5,139 nucleotides of DNA from contig QHXE01000401.1 in the NCBI GenBank assembly GCA_003222835.1, positions 1 to 5,139 on the forward strand, in the 5' to 3' direction. The position numbers were made by a program, and so were the translations under genes. Each line of letters starts with the position of its first letter. The stretch's first letter is position 1. The DNA comes from Acidobacteriota bacterium. GTDB taxonomy: Bacteria; Acidobacteriota; Blastocatellia; Pyrinomonadales; Pyrinomonadaceae. Under the pieces are notes generated by a model that saw only the letters and a program-made list of their open reading frames with translations, was not told where the DNA came from and did not search any database. This document shows positions 1 to 5,139 of the stretch, in pieces.

Positions 1-1399
1 CCTGAAGAGATTTGAAAACGTTGAGTCGTCGTCCGGTTACAGTCTTCCCTTGAAGCGCAGGAATGACGTCGCCATTGTATGCCAACAGCGATCGCAACTG
101 ATTCACGGTCAAGTTTGGATTTGCCGCAAGCAAGAGGGCTGCTGCTCCAGCCACATGTGGAGTCGCCATCGAGGTTCCGCTAAATGTCGCATAGGCATTG
201 CTTGGCACGGTGCTCAAGATGCCGACCCCAGGAGCGCCCAGCAATACTGAACGCAATCCATAGTCTGAGAAACTTGCTAACGAATCGCTTGAGTCGGTGG
301 CGGCGACCGCCATTACGTTTGGCGCAGCGTAATTAGCAGGATAATGCGGGATGCCATCATTGTTCGCGGCGTCATTTCCCGCGGCGGCGACGAACAGAAT
401 ATCTGATTGACTGGCTGCGTTAATCGCGTCGAGAAATGACTGCTCGAAGCCACCGCCACCATAGCTATTGTTCAGAACGCGAACGTTCGCGCCCTGAGCA
501 TGATTAGAGCTAATCCACAAATCATGCATTTGCTTTGCGTAGCTCACTGCCCTGATGGCGTCGGCATTCGATCCTGATCCGGTTACCTGACTGATGAACC
601 GTAACGACATCAGACTGGACTGCCAGTTGACACCAGCGACGCCGATTCCGTTGTTGCCGACCGCGCCAATCGTCCCCGCCACATGTGACGCATGACTTTC
701 AGCTGGGATCGTTCCCGAGTTGTTAATGAAGTCGTAGCCATGCAGATCCCCGCTAATTCCCGAAATCGAACCTGGACTTGGATTGGTCCAGATGTTCGCT
801 TGTAGATCGGTATGGTCAAGTTGAATGCCTTCGTCCACCACGCCGACAACGATGCTGTTGCTGCCGGTCGTGAGGTCCCAGGCTTGCGGCGCAGCGATCT
901 TCGTCATGCCGTAGAGTGAGCTGAAGCTCGGATCGTTGGGTGTGTTGTCGGCGCGCAAAATGTAATTTGGTTCGGCGTAAAGAACGTCATCTCTCGATCT
1001 AAGCGCGGCGATCGCTTTCCAGGTATCGGACGTATGCGCGATGCGCAAGCCATCTACCAGATCGGAGCCGGCGAATCGATCGACCTTAACCAGGATTGTT
1101 TCCGGCGGCGAAGCAATACGCTGTGCCGTGCGGCTCTTGTTCGGTACCGAGAGATCAGCAGAGCCCTGTATTGCTTTGTTGTGCTTAAAGCGCACCAGGA
1201 TTTCGCCAGGAACGAATTCCGCCCGCCGCCGCTTTTGTGATTTGAAGATCGATGCACTTTGAGTTGCCGATGCAGTCCGGCGCGTCGCATCCGAAACAGG
1301 TGCGAACCTTACAAGAGAGACGAGCAGAATCGATGTCAACCCGACGAATGCCAGGAGTAGTGAGATTGGGTGTCTCCGAGTAAAGGCGGCGGATTGCAT
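1..1399 (-). CDS. Secreted subtilisin-like serine protease (peptidase family S8), C-terminus cut by window edge
   Basis: Endopeptidase of the subtilase family, probably exported and self-activated by removal of its propeptide. I translated 466 codons from ATG 1399 with no stop or frameshift before the left edge. Residues 11-30 are a hydrophobic segment after RRH (signal peptide or membrane anchor). Residues 61-150 resemble a subtilase propeptide, from FVPGEILVRFK to DVLYAEPNYIL. The catalytic core starts near 155. Visible active-site residues are Asp189 (VVDEG), His236 (HASHVAGT), oxyanion Asn342 (AAAGND) and Ser410 (GTSMATPHVAG). A further conserved stretch is LNNSYGGGG (309-317). Two oddities: HASHV replaces the usual HGTHV, and the Asp-rich insert often found before HGxDF in related secreted subtilases is only a short Gly/Ser stretch (208-219). 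No cysteine occurs. The start is well supported, because an in-frame TGA lies five codons upstream. Any C-terminal accessory domain lies outside the window. The family call is very secure; the substrate is unknown. Confidence 0.96.
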   Translation of the reverse strand, partial: MQSAAFTRRHPISLLLAFVGLTSILLVSLVRFAPVSDATRRTASATQSASIFKSQKRRRAEFVPGEILVRFKHNKAIQGSADLSVPNKSRTAQRIASPPETILVKVDRFAGSDLVDGLRIAHTSDTWKAIAALRSRDDVLYAEPNYILRADNTPNDPSFSSLYGMTKIAAPQAWDLTTGSNSIVVGVVDEGIQLDHTDLQANIWTNPSPGSISGISGDLHGYDFINNSGTIPAESHASHVAGTIGAVGNNGIGVAGVNWQSSLMSLRFISQVTGSGSNADAIRAVSYAKQMHDLWISSNHAQGANVRVLNNSYGGGGFEQSFLDAINAASQSDILFVAAAGNDAANNDGIPHYPANYAAPNVMAVAATDSSDSLASFSDYGLRSVLLGAPGVGILSTVPSNAYATFSGTSMATPHVAGAAALLLAANPNLTVNQLRSLLAYNGDVIPALQGKTVTGRRLNVFKSLQ

Positions 1400-1410
1400 T
1401 GTCGCAGAAG

Positions 1411-1416
1411 CTCACC
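1411..1416 (-). promoter_or_regulatory. Weak ribosome binding site of the S8 protease
   Basis: On the minus strand GGTGAG lies 11 bases before ATG 1399. It is a partial Shine-Dalgarno match with spacing at the long end of normal. It supports the ATG, which is also the first possible ATG after an in-frame TGA. Confidence 0.4.
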
Positions 1417-1576
1417 GAAAGGCCAGGAAACAGCGATAACTATGCCACGAGAGATGAGAGCCTTTTTCGGATTAGCAACGAGAGCCTCAGAAGGTTTTTC
1501 CACACTTGGAGAGTAAATTCGCCCAGGTTGTGGAAATAACAAATTACCGCCTCTCTATATAGCACAAATTCTGAGG

Positions 1577-1604
1577 ATTAGAGGATCAAAAGTTGGACGT
1601 TCAA
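1577..1604 (-). promoter_or_regulatory. Candidate sigma70-type promoter for the S8 protease
   Basis: Read on the minus strand, TTGAAC (1604-1599, 4 of 6 to TTGACA) and TCTAAT (1582-1577, 5 of 6 to TATAAT) are 16 bases apart. Transcription would start near 1570 and give a leader of about 170 bases before ATG 1399. A second possible -10, TATATA at 1561-1556 preceded by TGC (extended -10 style), lies just downstream without a good -35 at the usual distance. This is a pattern match by eye in an AT-richer stretch, and there is no independent support. Confidence 0.3.
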
Positions 1605-1671
1605 AGTTTCTTCGTGAGCATGCCCGTTACTTCCGCAATCTTTGCGACTCAGGTCTGAATCTTGAGAAAGC

Positions 1672-1690
1672 GTGTGCGTTTGCGGCACAC
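1672..1690 (-). terminator. Possible weak terminator hairpin after the propeller-protein gene
   Basis: On the minus strand GTGTGC (1690-1685) and GCACAC (1677-1672) are a perfect 6-bp inverted repeat with a 7-base loop, followed by GCTTTCTC, a poor T-tract. It lies about 60 bases past the gene's stop. Two smaller stem-loops follow: 1646-1661 (6 bp with one G-T pair, 4-base loop) and 1634-1646 (CGCAA/TTGCG, 3-base loop). The position suits a transcript end, but the weak T-run makes intrinsic termination uncertain. Confidence 0.3.
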
Positions 1691-1750
1691 CGCGCCGTCA
1701 GATGAGGTTTTTGGTCAGCGATCGTCGCGAATCAAAGCCGAGTGATGTCC

Positions 1751-4700
1751 TCACATTGATACATTGATCTGGTGATCTTCAAGGCCCGAAGCGCTGGCGG
1801 TATTCAGTCGAGACAATGAAGGCTTTGACCATTTCGGCAGCGTTGTAATTGCCATTGAATTGATGCGCAGGTAACCGAAGAACTGCATCAACACGAACGC
1901 GCGGTTGAACTCCGCGGTTACCAGATTTTGATTCTCGGCTAGCTGTCGCAGGGCCTGCGCGCGCGCTGTTGTATTGGTCGTATCTGTGGCGCCTCCAAAC
2001 AGGGCAATCGCCGTGGCGCGGTCGCTGGTTGACAAGACATTGCCCGCGTTCTGATTCAGCTTGTCGACAAACTGCGCGGGCGTCATCGACGTCGGGAACG
2101 CAGTTGTGAAACGGGTTCGCTGCACGAAGTCGGAGGTAAAGGCCTGCTTGTTATTTTCCAGCACGGTCTCCCAACCGGTCTGGCCCACCACCAAACCGTC
2201 GCCAATCTCCTCCGTGTCGGAGATGAAATCTGTGAATCGCACCGTCGGCACTGCGAGTTGGTGCGCCCCGCCAAGGGTTGAGGCGCCGGTCGCGTCGCCG
2301 AAGGCGGACTTGTGGATTCTCTCCACCAGATAACCTGTCTGCTGAAATTCGATGGACAGAAAGTAAGCGGCCGAAGTGTTGATGCGCTGCGCATCGATGC
2401 ACGATGGTTGGGGCGTGCAGTTATTGATGTTGTTGGTCCAAAAATCCCAGCCACCCGCATCCGGATAGCGACTGAGAAAGTCGTAGTAGTGCTCCTGCAC
2501 AAAGAAGCGCGATTGATCGATGGGATTCGAGGTTGGCGGCACTGTGTCGTTGTCGGTTATCGTCACCATCGCCGGGTTGGGCGTGCCGAGGGTCGCGCCC
2601 ACGGGATCGCTCAAGGTGACGAAGAAGAACTCGTCTCCTTCGACGTAGACATCGTCGACAATCAGCACTTGAAATGACTTGCTCGTTTCGCCGGCAGCCA
2701 TCCGCAACGTTCCGAAAGCCAGGATGTAATCTGATTTTTGCTTCGCGGTGCCATCAGAGATTGAATAGCGAACGGATGCCGGGCCCGACGCGCCGCTGGT
2801 GCGTGTGATCGTAATCGTTGCTTTCCCGTCTGCTTCGTTGGCCACGTAACTGCCCACGTTGAACTGAATCGTGGCGGAGGCAATAAAGTTGGCTGTTTGG
2901 TTCGTCAGGACATTGGTGAAGCTGGCGCTCGTCGGCACAAAGCCAAAAGCAGGTTTCGATGGCGTAATCGTATAGTTGCGTCCGGCGGGGAGGTTAGGAA
3001 AGCTGTAGTTTCCACTGGCGTTTGTCTGGGTGCTCAAAGACTTGCCGACCGTCAAGGTCATCGTCACGGCATCCAGGCCACCACCGCCCAACGTCACCTG
3101 ACCGCCGATGGTTACGACTACGGGTGAGAAGTCCAATCTCACATTCTTTTGCAGATTGTTGACGCTCTGCGAATTGAAAATGTAATTCGGCACGCTAACC
3201 GACACCGTATAGTTGTTGCCGACAGTCAGGAATCCAAAAGTGTAATAGCCATTAGCATCGGTTGTCGTGGTGCCAAACGGCACGCCACTGAGATTCACGG
3301 TGGCGCCGGGAATTCCGTTATTGTTTTCATCAACTACCCGACCGATGATTGTCGGATCGGCGATGACGGTGGCGAACGCATCGCCATTACCGCCGCTGTT
3401 GGTTTTTTGAAAGGCGTTTGCCGTCGTCGTGAAACCTGCCGAACTGGTACTGCCCGTTATGAAAGCGTTGCCCGCGTTATCCAGCGTAAGGCTGTATCCT
3501 CTGTTAAAGAGATTTCCGCCAAAATAGGTTGAATAGACGAGCGCCGAACCCGTCGCACCGAACTTGGTCACGAACATCGAATTTAATGAGGGAAGCGTTG
3601 CCTGAATTGGACTCGCGAGCGGGAAGTTGCTCGAACCCGTACCGCCCGTGACATAAGCCTGGCCCAGCACGTTTACTGCGATGCCCAATGCGAGGTCGTC
3701 GCCACTGCCACCAAGATAAGTGGAGTAGACGAGTGACGATGCACCAGAGGCGTTGGTATTCAACTTGAGGACAAAGGCGTCGGTCGATCCTCCGAAGGCG
3801 GATTGAAATGCATTCTTAAGCGGAAAATTGGTCGAGGTTGTTGAACCCGTAACGTAAGCATTTCCAAAATCGTCAATGGCAAGGCCTTGACCCGCGGCGC
3901 TGGCAGCTTGAGCAGCGCTGCTGCCCGCGATATCGTCCCCCGTGCCGCCAAAATATGTGGAATAGACCAGCGCCGAACCGGCGGGATTTAGCCGGGTTAC
4001 AAAAACGTCAAAAGTATTAGTGCCACCCGCATAAGCAGGCTGAAATGCATTTAGCACTGGGAAAGTAGTCGAGCGCGTAGAGCCGACAACGTATGCGCTA
4101 CCCGCGGAATCCACTTTGATACTGCGCCCTACCTCGCCACCCGTGCCGAGAAGGGTGGAGTAAACGAGCGCCGAGCCTGCCGGATTAAATTTAGTTATGA
4201 AAGCGCTTCCAGTGCCGCCAATAGTTGATTGAAACGGATTCACCAAAGGAAAAGTGGAGTTGCCGGTGAAGCCGGTAACATAGGCGTTGCCTCCGGCGTC
4301 AACCGCAATGGCCCTCCCGATCGTGTTGAAACCGGCTGCCGAGCCGTTCAGGTATGTTGAATAGACCAGCGCCCCACTGGGACTCAACTTGGTAACAAAT
4401 GCATCAACACCACTTCCGACAGTGGTCTTAAAAGCCCCCGCAGTCGTGGGGAAATTGGTTGCGCCCGTTTCGCCGGTGACATAGGCATTGCCGCTTGAGT
4501 CCACCGCGATGCCATGGCCCGCCTCGTCATTGGAACCTTCGGTGCCGCCGAGATAAGTCGAATAGACGAGCGCTGAGCCATCCGCGCTGAACTTGGTCAC
4601 GAAGACATCTTCAGTTCCCACACGCGTCGACTGGGCCGCATTGCTAACGGGAAAGTTGGGCGATTGGGTGCGTCCGGTTATGTAGGCGTTCCCTGCGCCA

Positions 4701-5139
4701 TCGACGCCGATATCATTACCCTCGTCCAGACCGCTGCCGCCGAGAAAGCTGGAATAGAACAACACCGGATCGATGGTAAGCGTCTTCGTTTTGTCATAGG
4801 ACGGTATATCGATGCTCACTTCTCGCTTCGCGGTCAATACGTAATTCGCTGCCACCTCGCGCCGGTGACCGTTCATTTCTTGGTAAGCGATTGGCTTCAG
4901 TTGACGGAGTTCGCGGTCACCAATGCGCAACACGAGATCGCCGCTTGCTGCATCGACATGCAGATCGTCTGCTCCTGTAATTGAGAGCTTGATGTTCTTC
5001 GGATTAGCCGCGGGCGCGACGACGAAGTCGTATTCGAGTTTTCTTTGATTGCCGTAATAAACAACGTCGATGCCCGGATAGACTCTTTGATAACGAACGT
5101 GGGAATAAGTGCAAATGCCGGTACGCCATTTTGCCGGAT
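1751..5139 (-). CDS. Large secreted SBBP beta-propeller / Calx-beta / DUF4214 protein, N-terminus cut by window edge and C-terminus frameshifted
   Basis: Probable extracellular or cell-surface repeat protein; no enzymatic motif is visible. The frame is open from the right edge (first full codon 5137-5135, residue 1) to TGA 1753-1751, giving 1128 residues. GTG 4933 is internal, since family sequence such as VYPGIDVVYYGNQRKLEYDF lies upstream of it. Domains in order: end of a DUF7948-like domain (1-123); seven SBBP repeats (126-595); two carboxypeptidase-regulatory-like beta-sandwiches (597-673, 676-755), each with a YTF or YSF strand and an aromatic-rich tail; Calx-beta (758-864) with acidic DDVYVEGDE and ITDND; DUF4214 (from 878) with EHYYDFLSRYPD and a Cys907/Cys913 pair. 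Sequence after residue 1091 (FFGYLR) is not family-like. The canonical ending lies in another frame, so the last 37 residues are probably a frameshift product. The signal peptide and true start are outside the window. Calx-beta domains in other proteins bind calcium or act in adhesion; that role here is inferred. The architecture is secure and the function unknown. Confidence 0.92.
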   Translation of the reverse strand, partial: PAKWRTGICTYSHVRYQRVYPGIDVVYYGNQRKLEYDFVVAPAANPKNIKLSITGADDLHVDAASGDLVLRIGDRELRQLKPIAYQEMNGHRREVAANYVLTAKREVSIDIPSYDKTKTLTIDPVLFYSSFLGGSGLDEGNDIGVDGAGNAYITGRTQSPNFPVSNAAQSTRVGTEDVFVTKFSADGSALVYSTYLGGTEGSNDEAGHGIAVDSSGNAYVTGETGATNFPTTAGAFKTTVGSGVDAFVTKLSPSGALVYSTYLNGSAAGFNTIGRAIAVDAGGNAYVTGFTGNSTFPLVNPFQSTIGGTGSAFITKFNPAGSALVYSTLLGTGGEVGRSIKVDSAGSAYVVGSTRSTTFPVLNAFQPAYAGGTNTFDVFVTRLNPAGSALVYSTYFGGTGDDIAGSSAAQAASAAGQGLAIDDFGNAYVTGSTTSTNFPLKNAFQSAFGGSTDAFVLKLNTNASGASSLVYSTYLGGSGDDLALGIAVNVLGQAYVTGGTGSSNFPLASPIQATLPSLNSMFVTKFGATGSALVYSTYFGGNLFNRGYSLTLDNAGNAFITGSTSSAGFTTTANAFQKTNSGGNGDAFATVIADPTIIGRVVDENNNGIPGATVNLSGVPFGTTTTDANGYYTFGFLTVGNNYTVSVSVPNYIFNSQSVNNLQKNVRLDFSPVVVTIGGQVTLGGGGLDAVTMTLTVGKSLSTQTNASGNYSFPNLPAGRNYTITPSKPAFGFVPTSASFTNVLTNQTANFIASATIQFNVGSYVANEADGKATITITRTSGASGPASVRYSISDGTAKQKSDYILAFGTLRMAAGETSKSFQVLIVDDVYVEGDEFFFVTLSDPVGATLGTPNPAMVTITDNDTVPPTSNPIDQSRFFVQEHYYDFLSRYPDAGGWDFWTNNINNCTPQPSCIDAQRINTSAAYFLSIEFQQTGYLVERIHKSAFGDATGASTLGGAHQLAVPTVRFTDFISDTEEIGDGLVVGQTGWETVLENNKQAFTSDFVQRTRFTTAFPTSMTPAQFVDKLNQNAGNVLSTSDRATAIALFGGATDTTNTTARAQALRQLAENQNLVTAEFNRAFVLMQFFGYLRINSMAITTLPKWSKPSLSRLNTASASGLEDHQINVSM
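1779..1862 (-). pseudogene. Out-of-frame remnant of the DUF4214 C-terminus
   Basis: Reading from CAA at 1862-1860 gives 27 codons, QFNGNYNAAEMVKAF followed by IVSTEYRQRFGP, ending in TGA at 1781-1779. From memory, this is the usual closing segment of DUF4214-containing proteins of this architecture. It is not in the frame of the long ORF, which ends its own DUF4214 match at FFGYLR just before (about 1865). Intact relatives carry roughly 20-25 residues between the two parts, including a second FW-containing motif, and these are missing here. A deletion of a length not divisible by three, joining the flanks near 1862-1865, explains both the missing motif and the frame change. An assembly error is the alternative. 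Confidence 0.75.
3350..4762 (-). repeat. Seven tandem SBBP repeats (predicted beta-propeller blades)
   Basis: Seven imperfect coding repeats begin at 4762, 4570, 4369, 4168, 3970, 3733 and 3541, with periods of 192, 201, 201, 198, 237 and 192 bases. Each opens with a variant of LVYSTYLGG. It then has a GIAVD-like strand, GNAYVTG, an S/T-x-FP motif with a following A/P-FQ, and a D-x-FVTK strand. The unit from 3970 is longer by about 13 residues rich in Ala and Ser. The last unit starts to diverge at its end (FATVIADP) and passes straight into the first carboxypeptidase-regulatory-like domain. The repeat count of seven fits a single seven-bladed propeller, but the fold is inferred from the family and not from structure. 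Confidence 0.9.

Larger units (their letters stand above)
1400..1750. other. Intergenic region without a gene
   Basis: This gap separates the stop of the propeller-protein gene from the start of the protease gene. I see no credible ORF or tRNA/rRNA-like structure. It holds short hairpins near the upstream gene (1634-1690), the candidate promoter (1577-1604, with an alternative -10 at 1556-1561) and the weak ribosome binding site (1411-1416). There is also a 7-base direct repeat GAGAGCC at 1456-1462 and 1480-1486, 24 bases apart, inside the presumed protease leader. That repeat is short enough to be chance. The length and the presence of a promoter-like site argue for separate transcription of the two genes. 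Confidence 0.8.

Noticed and set aside
610..849. 79-codon minus-strand ORF inside the protease region
   Set aside because: It is a shifted frame of the S8 core. The true frame gives all catalytic motifs continuously from 1399 to the left edge.
1336..1542. 68-codon minus-strand ORF overlapping the protease start, considered as a leader peptide
   Set aside because: It uses a non-ATG start, overlaps the protease signal-peptide region in another frame, and has no convincing ribosome binding site or leader-peptide feature.
2312..2677. 121-codon plus-strand ORF
   Set aside because: It is antisense to the Calx-beta and DUF4214 coding sequence, which has clear domain homology. The translation shows no recognisable motif and is compositionally odd, so it is a shadow.
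3149..3532. 127-codon plus-strand ORF
   Set aside because: It lies opposite the carboxypeptidase-regulatory-like domains and the last propeller repeat. No independent motif or ribosome binding site supports it.
3350..4762. Regular DNA repeats considered as CRISPR or another non-coding array
   Set aside because: The period of about 200 bases, imperfect matches and intact reading frame show protein-coding SBBP repeats.
4931..4933. GTG as the start codon of the large propeller protein
   Set aside because: The same frame upstream encodes a well-matched DUF7948-like sequence to the window edge, so this GTG is an internal valine.
4664..4984. 106-codon plus-strand ORF
   Set aside because: It lies opposite the DUF7948-like segment and the first SBBP repeat, which are plainly coding on the minus strand.
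1..5139. A functional system linking the protease and the propeller protein, such as surface-protein processing
   Set aside because: Same orientation is the only evidence. The genes are 351 bases apart with a promoter-like site between, and no cleavage or sorting signal connects them.

Overview
The window holds two partial genes, both on the minus strand and both cut by the window edges. Between them lies a gap of about 350 bases with no gene. I see no RNA gene, CRISPR array, insertion sequence, integrase, toxin or defence gene. Both products look exported. Their architectures (SBBP propeller + carboxypeptidase-regulatory-like + Calx-beta + DUF4214, and a membrane-leader subtilase) are ones I associate with large secreted proteins of Acidobacteriota, especially Blastocatellia-type genomes. 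That placement rests on remembered family resemblance and was not searched.

Right part (5139 down to 1751): a very large secreted repeat protein, missing its N-terminus. In order it has the end of a DUF7948-type N-terminal domain, seven SBBP repeats that probably form a beta-propeller, two carboxypeptidase-regulatory-like beta-sandwiches, a Calx-beta domain and a DUF4214 region. The reading frame stays open to the right edge, so the GTG at 4933 is not the real start.

The most informative observation is at the 3' end of this gene. At about 1862 the reading frame leaves the DUF4214 sequence. The canonical DUF4214 C-terminus, including its own TGA, continues immediately in another frame. A short internal segment appears to have been deleted with loss of frame, so the protein now ends in an unrelated 37-residue tail.

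Middle (1400-1750): non-coding. It contains short hairpins that may end the propeller transcript, a candidate sigma70-type promoter for the protease, and a weak ribosome binding site.

Left part (1399 down to 1): a subtilisin-like (S8) serine protease with a membrane/signal leader, a propeptide and a complete catalytic core. It runs off the left edge without a stop. The triad and oxyanion Asn are all present, but the His motif is HASHV instead of HGTHV and an acidic calcium-loop segment common in relatives is short.

The genes share orientation, but the gap suggests separate transcription. Nothing in the sequence proves a shared function. I do not see a previously undescribed system here.
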